From contig JAEWBF010000138.1 of the NCBI GenBank assembly GCA_023391285.1, forward strand, positions 1 through 24,436: DNA of 24,436 bases, given 5' to 3'. Numbering within the stretch: position 1 is the first letter of the stretch; every line of letters begins with the position of its first letter. Positions 7,398 through 16,200 of the stretch are shown piece by piece. Source of the DNA: Verrucomicrobiota bacterium. Its GTDB lineage: Bacteria > Verrucomicrobiota > Verrucomicrobiia > Opitutales > Opitutaceae. Below the pieces are notes generated by a model, which ran no database searches, had not been told where the DNA came from, and saw only the letters and a program-made list of their open reading frames with translations. The translations under genes and the position numbers were made by a program.

Positions 7398-7427
7398 TAG
7401 GGCGGGGTCTCCCGACGCCGCCGCCCT
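7398..7427. repeat. GC-rich hairpin repeat between ndh and the glycosidase
   Basis: GTAGGGCGGGG, then TCTCCCGA, then CGCCGCCGCCC form an imperfect stem of GGGCGG type with a short loop. The GTAGG opening and TCTCCCGA loop resemble the element at 18062-18089 (GGGGCGGG, ACTCCCGA, CCCCGTCCCC). The 116-nt gap at 7340-7455 holds nothing else recognisable. Confidence 0.5.
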
Positions 7428-7455
7428 CGCCGCTCCATCAAGCCCCCACCGCTCC

Positions 7456-8781
7456 CTACGCCGACCCCGCCGGTCCCGCCCCCTTCATCCCCGTGATGAT
7501 CCGCGCCCCCCGCTTGTAGGTCAGATACGAATACACCCACTGAAAAAACACCGACAATCGATTCCGAAACCCAACCAAGAACACCAGGTGCACAAACAGC
7601 CACGCCAGCCACGCCGGATACCCGCTGAAGTGCCACTTCCCGAGCTGCGCCACCGCCTTCGACCTCCCAATCGTCGCCATCGATCCTTTGTCCCAATACG
7701 CAAAAGCCTCCCGCTCCGCCCAACCGCGCCGCTTCTCCCGCAGCTCCCGCGCGATCAGCTTCACCGCGTGCTCCCCCATCTGCAACGCCGCCGGCGAAAC
7801 CCCCGGCACCACCACGCCATTCTTGTCCACGAGCGACACCATGTCGCCCAACGCAAACACCTCCGGATGCCCCGGCAGACTCAAATCCGGCAACACTTTC
7901 ACGTGACCTCCGCGGTCCGTCTCCACGCCTAACATCGCCGTCAACGGCGTCGCCGCCACCCCCGCGCCCCAGATCACATTCGCCGCCCGCAACACTTCGC
8001 CTCCCGGCAACTCCACCTCGCCCGCACGGATATCCTGCACCCGCGTGTTCAACCTCACCTCCACGCCCAGCCTCTCCAATTGTCGCTGCGCACTCGCCGA
8101 CAAATCTTCCGGAAAACTCTTCAACACGCGATCGCCTCCCTCGATCAAAATGACTTTAGCCCGCTTCGGATCGATCCGATCGAAATCCCGCACCAGCACC
8201 GTCCGCGCCAACTCCGCAAACGTTCCCGCGAGTTCCACGCCCGTCGGCCCGCCACCCACCACGACGATCGTCATCAGTTCCTGCCGCCTCTGCTCATTCG
8301 GTTCGATCTCCGCCCGCTCGAACGCCAACAAAATCTGCCGCCGAATCCGCAAAGCATCGTCCAGCGACTTCAACCCCGGCGCCACTTTCTCCCAATGATC
8401 GTTCCCAAAATAACTCGTCCGCCCTCCCGCCGCCAAAACCAGATAGTCATACGATAGCTCTTCATCCACCACGTAGCGGCTGACGCCTCCCCGCACGCGC
8501 ACCTTCCGCGCAGCCAAATCGATCCCCACCACCTCCGCCATCAACACTTCGAGGTTCTTCTTCCGCCGCACAATCGTCCGCACCGGCTGCGCAATATCCA
8601 CCGCCGACAACCCCGCCGTCGCCACCTGGTAAAGCAGCGGCTGAAACAGATGATGATTCTGCCGATCCACCACCGTCACCATCGCGAGCGAACTCGGAAA
8701 CTTCCGCGCAAACGTCAGCCCCGCAAACCCCGCACCCACCACCACAATCCGCGGCAATCGCTCTGTCTGTTTAGGCTCCAT
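7456..8781 (-). CDS. ndh: type II NADH dehydrogenase (NDH-2)
   Basis: A 441-residue FAD enzyme that oxidises NADH and reduces quinone at the inner face of the membrane without pumping protons. The FAD-binding RIVVVGAGFAGL lies at 11-22, and the NADH-binding TIVVVGGGPTGVELAG at 171-186. HHLFQPLLYQVATAGLS at 43-59 is typical of NDH-2, as are FALGDM and SPAALQMGEHAV (quinone-site AQxA-like region) in the C-terminal half. The C-terminus has the hydrophobic anchor WLAWLFVHLVFLVGFRNR, after which the family's usual basic residues follow. ATG 8781 is chosen; an in-frame GTG at 8838 would add 19 residues but its purine-rich tract GGGAGG abuts the codon. It is transcribed divergently from the DUF971 gene. 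Confidence 0.93.
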   Translation of the reverse strand: MEPKQTERLPRIVVVGAGFAGLTFARKFPSSLAMVTVVDRQNHHLFQPLLYQVATAGLSAVDIAQPVRTIVRRKKNLEVLMAEVVGIDLAARKVRVRGGVSRYVVDEELSYDYLVLAAGGRTSYFGNDHWEKVAPGLKSLDDALRIRRQILLAFERAEIEPNEQRRQELMTIVVVGGGPTGVELAGTFAELARTVLVRDFDRIDPKRAKVILIEGGDRVLKSFPEDLSASAQRQLERLGVEVRLNTRVQDIRAGEVELPGGEVLRAANVIWGAGVAATPLTAMLGVETDRGGHVKVLPDLSLPGHPEVFALGDMVSLVDKNGVVVPGVSPAALQMGEHAVKLIARELREKRRGWAEREAFAYWDKGSMATIGRSKAVAQLGKWHFSGYPAWLAWLFVHLVFLVGFRNRLSVFFQWVYSYLTYKRGARIITGMKGAGPAGSA

Positions 8782-8921
8782 CGTCGCGCAACAGACCCGC
8801 GATCCGTCGTTTGGCAACGCCCGCCCAAAAACATTCACCTCCCTTCCCCGCCAATAAGTCTGACTTCCTTTTCCTCGTTCCTTCCGTTGCCTCCTGATCG
8901 AATTTCCACCGTCCTCGCTCC
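8782..8921. promoter_or_regulatory. divergent promoter region of ndh and the DUF971 gene
   Basis: This 140-nt gap separates two divergent start codons, so promoters for both must lie here. I see no convincing -35/-10 pair; TTGGCA at ~8812 is followed by a poor -10. No operator-like palindrome is evident. Confidence 0.4.
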
Positions 8922-9215
8922 ATGCATCGCCCGACCAACATCCAACTCATCGGCGAAGAGGTCGCCATCGTCTGGGACGACGGCGCCGAATCCTACTTCA
9001 CCTTCGAACGCCTCCGCGCCGCCTCGCCTTCCGCAGAAACCCAGGGCGAACGCGACATCCTCGGCAACCAATACGGCGGCGACGGTCCCCGCCGCTTTCC
9101 CGGCGTCCGCGTCCTCGGCTGGGAACAGGTCGGCAACTACGCTCTCCGTTTCGATTTCAGCGACGGCCACCGCACCGGTCTCTACAGCTTCGACTACCTC
9201 CGCAGCCTGAAATAA
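8922..9215 (+). CDS. DUF971 domain protein
   Basis: A 97-residue protein spanning one DUF971 domain (gamma-butyrobetaine hydroxylase N-terminal-like fold). Visible family motifs: PTNIQLIGEEVAIVWDDGAE at 4-23, LRAASPSAETQGE at ~31-43, and the hallmark VGNYALRFDFSDGHRTGLYSF at ~70-90, followed by DYLRSL. The SPSAE-G segment is the form seen in short stand-alone members, which lack the cysteines of the eukaryotic enzyme. The molecular role is not established; related domains are sometimes linked to iron-sulfur cluster carrier proteins of the Mrp/ApbC group. Nothing nearby clarifies its function. Confidence 0.85.
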   Translation: MHRPTNIQLIGEEVAIVWDDGAESYFTFERLRAASPSAETQGERDILGNQYGGDGPRRFPGVRVLGWEQVGNYALRFDFSDGHRTGLYSFDYLRSLK

Positions 9216-9240
9216 CTCCGCCTGCCCCGTCCGTATCCGC

Positions 9241-9265
9241 TGGAGGCGCGGTGCCCCCACCGCGC
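9241..9265 (+). repeat. TGGAGGCGCGGTG hairpin repeat, copy 1
   Basis: GCGCGGTG (9246-9253), loop CCCC, CACCGCGC (9258-9265), a perfect 8-bp stem. The same element follows the first kinase gene (13186-13210), and a variant lies upstream of mcsA (22664-22688). Confidence 0.75.
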
Positions 9266-9298
9266 ATTCGCCTCTCGCCTCGCGGACCCGCTCACCCC

Positions 9299-9316
9299 CT
9301 ACGCAATCCTGCGTAG
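9299..9316 (+). promoter_or_regulatory. CTACGCA palindrome upstream of the first sensor kinase
   Basis: CTACGCA (9299-9305), spacer ATCC, TGCGTAG (9310-9316): a perfect 7-bp inverted repeat 53 nt before the start codon. A nearly identical site (13219-13236) precedes the paralogous kinase at 52 nt, so the pair may be an operator or leader hairpin shared by both genes. Confidence 0.5.
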
Positions 9317-9369
9317 CCCCCGGTCCCCGCATTGACCCGCCACACCGCCTTGCGCGTAGTGGGTCACCC

Positions 9370-12300
9370 ATGCTTCGGCTGCCCCCGCCCCGACTCACCG
9401 CCGTCTCCCTGTGCGTCCTTCTTTCCCTGCCCGTCGCCGCAAGCGAACTCGGCCGCTCCCTCACGCGTAACTTCAGCCATCGCGACTTCGCCGCACCCGG
9501 ACAAATCACCGGCGCCACGCAAACGGCCGACGGGCGTCTCTACTTCTCCAGCCAGCAAACCCTCCTCGAATTCGACGGCAGCACGTGGTCGCATCACCGC
9601 ATCCCGTCCGGCTTCGATCTCGCCGTCACCCGCGATCCTCGCACGGACCGCCTCTACGTCAGCGCCCACGACCAGATCGGTTTCTTCGCGCGCGACGATC
9701 GCGCCCAACTCACCCACCACTCCCTCGTCGAACACCTCCCCGCTCACCTCAAGCCGCTCGGCGCTTGCCATGGCATCATCGCTCACCACGACGCCGTCTT
9801 CTTCGCCATCCAAAATCATGTCCTCGTCTGGCGCGATGATCGCTTCCACATCCTCGACCTCCCTCCCGCTCGCGCCCGCTCCAAACTTCTCCAATCCGGC
9901 GCCGACCTCTTCCTTCACCGCCCCGGCATCGGGCTCCTTCGTTTCACCGGCTCCGCTTTCGAGACAGTCGTATCCGATCCCGTCATCCGCGATGCCAACG
10001 CTGTCGCTGTCTTTCAACAACCCGACAGCCTTCTTCTCGCCGCCGGTTCTGCGGGTTTCTGGCGCTGGCAAAACAACACTCTCGAGCGCTGGCCCACTGC
10101 CGCCGACGATCTTCTCCAACGCACCCAAATCAGCAGTGGCACGATCCTCCCCGACGGTCGCCTTGCGCTCGGCACGCTGGATCTCGGCGTGCTCGTGCTC
10201 TCCACCGACGGCCGCCACGTCGATCAGTTCTCCCTCGATCAGGGCGTCATCGATCCCGCCGTGCGTTCTCTGTTTCTCGACCGCGACGCCGGTCTCTGGA
10301 TCGGCACCGACGGCGGCATCACTCGTCTCGATCCCAACGATGGCATCACGATCTTCGACCGCCACAACGGCCTTCGCCAACCCATCATCAACGGCATCTG
10401 GCGCCACGATGGTCGCCTCTACGTCAGCACGCTCGACGGTCTCCTCCGCCTCGTCCCCGCCAATCCACCAAGCGGCCGAGCCGCTCGTTTCGAGAAAGTC
10501 GAAGGCGTCCCGCGCAACGCCCGCGAAATGGCCAGCCACTCCACCGGGCTCCTCATCGGCACCCCCGCTGGCCTTCTCCGTCTCGACGATTCCGATCGCA
10601 CCGAACTCGTCCTCCCGCTCGATCAACTCGCCCTTCATCCCATTTGGTCACAACACGCGCCCGACACGCTTCTCCTCGGTGTCCGCAACGGCCTCGTCAT
10701 CGCCGAATGGCACAACAACCGTTTCGAGATCGCCGCCCGTTTTGAAGGGCTCGGCGAAGCGCGCACGATCGCCGAAACCGCCGACGGCACCCTCTGGCTC
10801 GGCACGCCCAACCGCGGTTTTCACCGCGTGCGCCGCGCTCCGGGCGCGCCGTGGACCGACGCCGTGGTCACCAGTTACAACGAGCAGGAAAATCGCCTCC
10901 GCGATCACGGCTGGGTCGAGGTCTTCCCTTCCCCCATCGGTCCCCTCTTCGCCTCCAGCCTCGGCCTCCTCCGCCACGACGAAACGAGCGACGCCTTCGT
11001 TCCCGACCACCGCCTCCTCATCGACGGCCAGCGCTTCGGCTCCGTCCGGCCCATCTTCGCTGCCGGCAACGGCGATCTCTGGGCCCAAGCCACCAACGAT
11101 TTCTCCGTCACGCAGCGCCCTCTCGGCCGCTTCCGCCCGCTCGCCGACGGCACCTACGAGTGGCGCGATGCGCCCCGCCGCCTCTGGGATGTCATCGGCC
11201 TGAGCGGAGCGCAGGTCTTGTATTGGGAATCCAACGACGCCGACGGCATCCTTTGGGTCAAAGGCATCGACAGCCTGCTCCGTCTCGACCTCTCCCAACT
11301 CCGGACCGGCCAACCCGAGTGGCAGGTCCTCCTCAAACACGTTCAACACCACGGCGGCTCCGAATCGATCGGCGACGGCGCCCGTCTCCCGCGACTTCCC
11401 TGGTCGCCCGATCCGATCCGCATCACTTACACGTCTCCACGTTTCGACTACGGCGCCGACCTCCGCTACCAAACCCGCCTGCTCGGCTTTAGCGACGACT
11501 GGTCCGAACCTTCCGCTCGCGAAGAAGCCACCTTCACCAATCTCAGCGGCGGCCCATTCACCTTTGAAGTCCGCGCCACCGACGCCGAGGGCAACACCAG
11601 TGCGCCCGCTCGTGTGACCTTCAGCGTCACGCCGCCGCTCCACCGCAGCCTGCCCGCGCTCCTCGCCTATGCGCTCACCGCCCTCGGCGCCGTCGCCGGC
11701 TTTGTCCGCTGGCGCCTCTCCCGCGCCGCCCGCGAGCAACAACGCCTCGAACAGCTCGTCACCCAACGCACTGTCCAACTCGAAGCCGCCAACAACGCCA
11801 AATCCGTTTTCCTCGCCAACATGAGCCACGAGCTCCGCACGCCTCTCAACGGCGTCATCGGCTACGCTCAAGTCCTCCAAAAATCCCCCGACGTCGTCCC
11901 GCGCGATCGCGAACGCCTCCGCATCGTCCAAACCAGCGGCGAACACCTCCTCCGCATGATCAACGAGGTCCTCGACTTCTCCAAAATCGAAGCCGGCAAA
12001 CTCGAGCTCCGTCCCGCGCCGTTTCACCTCCCGCAACTTCTCCGCGATATCGCCAGCGCCCTCGAACCGCGTGCCGCCCAAAAAAATCTCTCCTTCACCT
12101 TCAACGCCGCCCCGGATCTCCCCACCACCATTATCGGCGACGCCCAAAAACTCCGCCAAGTCCTCGACAACCTCCTCAGCAACGCCGTCAAGTTCACCCC
12201 GTCCGGCCAAATCGCCCTCCACGTCACACGCGCTTCCTCTCTCAACTCTCAACCCTCAACTCTCAACTCCCGGCTCCACTTCTCCATCCACGACACCGGC

Positions 12301-13185
12301 GTCGGCATCTCCGCCCAAGACCAACTCGCCCTCTTCCAACCATTCCACCAACCCGACGACGGCCGCCCGCCCGAACCCGGCACCGGCCTCGGTCTCGCTA
12401 TCGCGAAACGTCTCGTCGAACTCATGGGCGGCTCTCTCGAGGTCGAAAGCACCCTCGGCGCCGGCAGCACATTTTCGTTTTCAATCCCCCTCGAAATCGT
12501 CCCCACCGACGCCGCTCCTCCCAAACCTGCCCCTCGCGCACCGATCGGCTATCGCGGCGACCGCCGTCGCCTCCTCGTGGTCGACGACGTTCCAACCAAC
12601 CGCTCTGTCCTCGTCGAGCTTCTCTCTCCGCTCGGCTTCGAACTTCGCGAAGCAGCCAGCGGTCCCGAAGCCCTCGCCATCGTTCCGGCCTTTGCCCCGC
12701 ATCTGATCTTTCTCGACCTGCGGATGCCGGACATGAACGGCTTCGAACTCGCCGCCCGTCTGCGTGCTTTGCCTACCGCCTCCCACCAGCCGCCGAAGCT
12801 CATCGCGATGTCCGCGTCCGTTTTATTCTTCAACCGCGACAAAGCTCTCGAAGCCGGCTGCGACGACTTCCTCCCCAAGCCGTTCCGCGAAACCGATCTC
12901 ACCGCCAAGCTCGCCCTCCATCTCCGCCTCGAATGGCGCTACGGCGACACCACTCACCCGTTCGCCTCGCGCGATTCCGCGTCCACGGCTTCGGCGGACG
13001 AACTCCGCTCCCTTCTCGAAATCGCTCGCCGCGGCGAAATCCGTCCGCTCCGGGAACACCTCGCCATTCTCCGCCAACGCCATCCTTCCGACCGCCATCT
13101 GCAAGAACTCGAAACGTTCGCCCGCGACTATCAGATGGAGCGCCTCCGCGAAAAACTCTCCGCCCTCACCAACGACCCAAACTGA
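9370..13185 (+). CDS. hybrid sensor histidine kinase with propeller and Y_Y_Y sensor, copy 1
   Basis: A 1271-residue inner-membrane hybrid kinase. The signal sequence MLRLPPPRLTAVSLCVLLSL sets ATG 9370. Residues ~25-680 are periplasmic, with two-component propeller repeats such as DAGLWIGTDGGITRLDPNDG. A Y_Y_Y domain follows at ~683-757 (ITYTSPRFDYGADLRYQ, then LLGFSDDWSEPS), then one membrane helix at ~760-780. The cytoplasmic part has HisKA (MSHELRTPLNGVIG, phospho-acceptor H820), HATPase_c (N938 in DNLLSNAVKF; GTGLGLAIAKRL), and a receiver (LLVVDD at 1068-1073, phospho-acceptor D1116 in FLDLRMPDM). The final ~80 residues are a helical segment I do not recognise. No HPt motif is present. 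Y_Y_Y kinases often sense carbohydrates, but no ligand can be deduced. The next gene is a paralogue and the third is a response regulator. Confidence 0.93.
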   Translation: MLRLPPPRLTAVSLCVLLSLPVAASELGRSLTRNFSHRDFAAPGQITGATQTADGRLYFSSQQTLLEFDGSTWSHHRIPSGFDLAVTRDPRTDRLYVSAHDQIGFFARDDRAQLTHHSLVEHLPAHLKPLGACHGIIAHHDAVFFAIQNHVLVWRDDRFHILDLPPARARSKLLQSGADLFLHRPGIGLLRFTGSAFETVVSDPVIRDANAVAVFQQPDSLLLAAGSAGFWRWQNNTLERWPTAADDLLQRTQISSGTILPDGRLALGTLDLGVLVLSTDGRHVDQFSLDQGVIDPAVRSLFLDRDAGLWIGTDGGITRLDPNDGITIFDRHNGLRQPIINGIWRHDGRLYVSTLDGLLRLVPANPPSGRAARFEKVEGVPRNAREMASHSTGLLIGTPAGLLRLDDSDRTELVLPLDQLALHPIWSQHAPDTLLLGVRNGLVIAEWHNNRFEIAARFEGLGEARTIAETADGTLWLGTPNRGFHRVRRAPGAPWTDAVVTSYNEQENRLRDHGWVEVFPSPIGPLFASSLGLLRHDETSDAFVPDHRLLIDGQRFGSVRPIFAAGNGDLWAQATNDFSVTQRPLGRFRPLADGTYEWRDAPRRLWDVIGLSGAQVLYWESNDADGILWVKGIDSLLRLDLSQLRTGQPEWQVLLKHVQHHGGSESIGDGARLPRLPWSPDPIRITYTSPRFDYGADLRYQTRLLGFSDDWSEPSAREEATFTNLSGGPFTFEVRATDAEGNTSAPARVTFSVTPPLHRSLPALLAYALTALGAVAGFVRWRLSRAAREQQRLEQLVTQRTVQLEAANNAKSVFLANMSHELRTPLNGVIGYAQVLQKSPDVVPRDRERLRIVQTSGEHLLRMINEVLDFSKIEAGKLELRPAPFHLPQLLRDIASALEPRAAQKNLSFTFNAAPDLPTTIIGDAQKLRQVLDNLLSNAVKFTPSGQIALHVTRASSLNSQPSTLNSRLHFSIHDTGVGISAQDQLALFQPFHQPDDGRPPEPGTGLGLAIAKRLVELMGGSLEVESTLGAGSTFSFSIPLEIVPTDAAPPKPAPRAPIGYRGDRRRLLVVDDVPTNRSVLVELLSPLGFELREAASGPEALAIVPAFAPHLIFLDLRMPDMNGFELAARLRALPTASHQPPKLIAMSASVLFFNRDKALEAGCDDFLPKPFRETDLTAKLALHLRLEWRYGDTTHPFASRDSASTASADELRSLLEIARRGEIRPLREHLAILRQRHPSDRHLQELETFARDYQMERLREKLSALTNDPN
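12239..12266 (+). repeat. in-frame heptanucleotide repeat inside the HATPase domain, copy 1
   Basis: Four heptads (CTCTCAA, CTCTCAA, CCCTCAA, CTCTCAA) encode part of the Ser/Asn/Leu-rich loop SSLNSQPSTLNSRL, between the N-box strand and the IHDTGVGIS motif. The paralogous kinase has the matching tract at 16257-16284. Confidence 0.85.
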
Positions 13186-13210
13186 TGGAGGCGCGGTGCC
13201 CCCACCGCGT
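13186..13210 (+). repeat. TGGAGGCGCGGTG hairpin repeat, copy 2
   Basis: CGCGGTG (13192-13198), loop CCCC, CACCGCG (13203-13209). It begins directly after the stop codon of the first kinase and matches 9241-9265 almost base for base. Confidence 0.75.
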
Positions 13211-13218
13211 ATTCCCGC

Positions 13219-13236
13219 CTACGCATCTCTACGTAG
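13219..13236 (+). promoter_or_regulatory. CTACGCA palindrome upstream of the second sensor kinase
   Basis: CTACGCA (13219-13225), spacer TCTC, TACGTAG (13230-13236): the inverted repeat has one mismatch. It corresponds to 9299-9316 before the first kinase, including the TTGAC that follows both about 20 nt later. Confidence 0.5.
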
Positions 13237-13288
13237 TCACCCGCCCCGTCGTTGACTGACGCCTCCGCACCGCGTGTTCTCTCGCGCC

Positions 13289-16200
13289 ATGGTCCTCGGT
13301 GCTTCGCTTCCGCTGCGCGCGTTCTCGGCCAAGCATCGAATCTCCGCCTTTCTGCACGCCCTCTTCCTCCTCCTCGCCGGCCTGTTCCCACTCTCGCACG
13401 CCGTCGCCTTCGACTTCTCCCCCGAAGCCGGTCGCCCCGCATTCCGCAACTTCCGTCCCACCGAATACCGCAGCCATCCTCAGGTTCACGCTACCGTCCT
13501 CCACCGCAACGGACTCGTCTACTTCGGCTCCGAGCAGGGCATCCTCGAATTCGACGGCACCCGTTGGCGCCACCTCCCCGCGAGTATGCCGATCGTATTC
13601 CGGCTCGCCAGCGACGATGCCGGCCGACTCTGGGCCTCAGGCAGCGACGAACTCGGCTACTACGAGATCAATCCCGACGCCAGTTGGCGTTATCACTCGC
13701 TGCGGAACTCCCTTCCGGACTCCTTCCAACGTTTCGGCCGATCCCGTTCGCTCGTCGTTCATCGCGGCGCGGTGTATCTCTCTTCCGCCGTTGGCATCCT
13801 TCGCTGGCGCGACGGCATTTTCGACACCTGGCCCGCCAATGGCCCCGGCGAGTTGCTCTTCTCTCTTCATGGCGAGCTCTACTCCGCCTCGCCAACTCAA
13901 CTCCCCCGTCGCCTCACCGACCGCGGCTTCGAACCGCTGCCCGCACCTCCCCTCGACCACTCCGACGCGCTTTCCATCGCCGCCCTGCCTTTGCGCGACG
14001 GACGCATTCTCTGGTGCTGGAGCAACGCCGGCCTGCTGACCTTCGATCCGCGCACCAACACTTGGGATTCTTTCTCCTCTCCCGCCGAAGATCTACTCCG
14101 CAACACTCGCGTCCACGCCAGCCTCACCCTGCCCGATGGCACCCTCGTCCTCGGCACGTCCGCGCGCGGCGTCATCCTCATTTCTCCCGACGGACAACAG
14201 GTGCGCCACTTCGCCCGCGCCCACGGCCTCGCCGACAACGCCGTGCTCAGCATGATGCTCGATCGCGAGGGCGGACTCTGGCTCGGCTTCAACACCGGCG
14301 CCGCCCGTCTCGAAATCAACTCACCCGTCACCATCTACGACGCCGCCAACGGTCTCGCGCCCGGCACCGTCGACATCTGGGGCCGACACGAGGGACGACT
14401 CTACGCCGGCGCATTCGACGGACTCTACCGGCTCGAACCCGCCGACAACGCCACCGCTCAATCCGCTCGATTCATTCGGATCGACAACACCATCCGCAGC
14501 GTCTTCGGCATCGAATCGATCGACGGCGAACTCCTCATCTTCGGCCACGAGGGCGTGTATCGACAAAATCCCGACAACTCGTTCACGCGACTCGTCCATC
14601 TTCCCCAGAACGGCGTGTATTGCGTCGTTCGCTCCAAATTCATTCCCAACCGTATTTACCTCGGCGGCTACATCGGCCTCACCGTGATCGAAAAACAGCA
14701 GGGCGAGTGGAAAGTCATCCACGAGCGCCTCGATCTCGGCGACGCCCACACCGGCCTCGAAGACACCAACGGCGACGTCTGGCTCGGCACCTACTCGCGC
14801 GGTTTCTGGCGCCTCCCCGCCGCTCACAAAATCGCAGATTGGTCCCACGCCTCCGCCACCTACGAGAACTACCACAAATCTCACGGCCTCCCTTCTCACT
14901 ACGCTTGGACCACCGTCTACCCCACGCCCGCGGGCGTTCGTTTTTTTACTCCCGCCGGTAATCGCCAGTTCCTCCCCGACGAACGTCGCTTCGTGCCGGA
15001 CGAACGCTTCCGCATCGACGGCCATCCGCCCGTTTCGATGTATCCGGAAATCACGACATCGGCCGGCGACACGTGGACGACCGTCTATGGCCAATCGAGC
15101 ATCGTCGCCGAACATCCTTTCGGCCGCTTCACGCCCGATTCCTCCGGCACTCCCGTCTGGCAGGGCGCGCCCGCGTCCGTGATTCGCGAGGTGGGCTTCG
15201 CCGGCGTCGCCGTCGCGCATCTTGAACAGACTCCTTCGGGCGAAGTCCTTTGGGCCCGCGGCTACGATAACATGATCCGTCTCGATCTCTCACGCCCGCT
15301 CCCGCCGCCTTCACGCTGGGCAGCGCTCGTGCGCTCGGTCGGCACCGAGGGACGCAAGCTCGTCGAACCCACCGGCGACGGTCCGCTCGAATTCAGCTTC
15401 GCCAAAGACCCGATCACCTTCCGCCTCGCCGCTCCGCGCTACAGCGCTCTCGAAAACATCCTCTTCCAATCGCGCCTCCTCGGTTTCAGCGACAAATGGT
15501 CCGAGCCTTCACCGCTCGCCGAGGTGAGTTTCACCAATCTCGAAGGTGGTCCTTTCACCCTCGAAGCCCGCGCCATCGACGTCGAGGGCAGCGTGAGCGA
15601 CGTCACTCGGCTCACCTTCCGCGTTGCACCCCCCTGGCATCGCACCGTCTGGGCTTACGGCGGCTATGCCTTGCTTCTCGCTGGCGCCGTCACCGGCCTC
15701 GTTCGCTGGCGCGTCCGAAAGAGCGAACGCGAACGCCACCGCCTGGAGGGCGTCGTCGCCGAACGCACCGCGGAACTTCAAACCGCCAAGGAGCTCGCCG
15801 ACGAAGCCAATCGCGCGAAGAGCACCTTCCTCGCAAACATGAGCCATGAGCTGCGCACACCGCTCAATGGCGTCATCGGCTACGCGCAGGTTCTCCAAAA
15901 ATCGGCCGACATCGTTCCGCGCGATCGCGAGCGCCTCCGCATCGTCCAAACCAGCGGCGAACACCTCCTCCGCATGATCAACGAGGTCCTCGATTTCTCC
16001 AAAATCGAAGCCGGCAAACTCGAACTCCGCCCCGCGCCTTTCCACCTGCCCCAAATCCTCAGCGATATCGCGACCGCCTTCGAGACCCGCGCCACGCAAA
16101 AAGAACTCGCGTTCGCCCTCGATGCCGAGCCTGACCTCCCCGCCATGGTCGTCGGCGACGCCCAAAAACTTCGCCAGGTCCTCGACAACCTCCTCAGCAA

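Noticed and set aside
8922..9215. Loss of zinc-binding cysteines in the DUF971 protein
   Set aside because: The SPSAE-type segment is normal for short bacterial members, so the lack of cysteines is not a defect.
9332..11203. 623-codon plus-strand frame overlapping the first kinase
   Set aside because: Ser/Pro/Ala-rich shadow frame; the kinase frame has signal peptide, propeller and kinase motifs.
12950..13185. HPt domain at the end of the first kinase
   Set aside because: The tail lacks the HPt histidine motif and the only candidate His is replaced by Gln in the paralogue.
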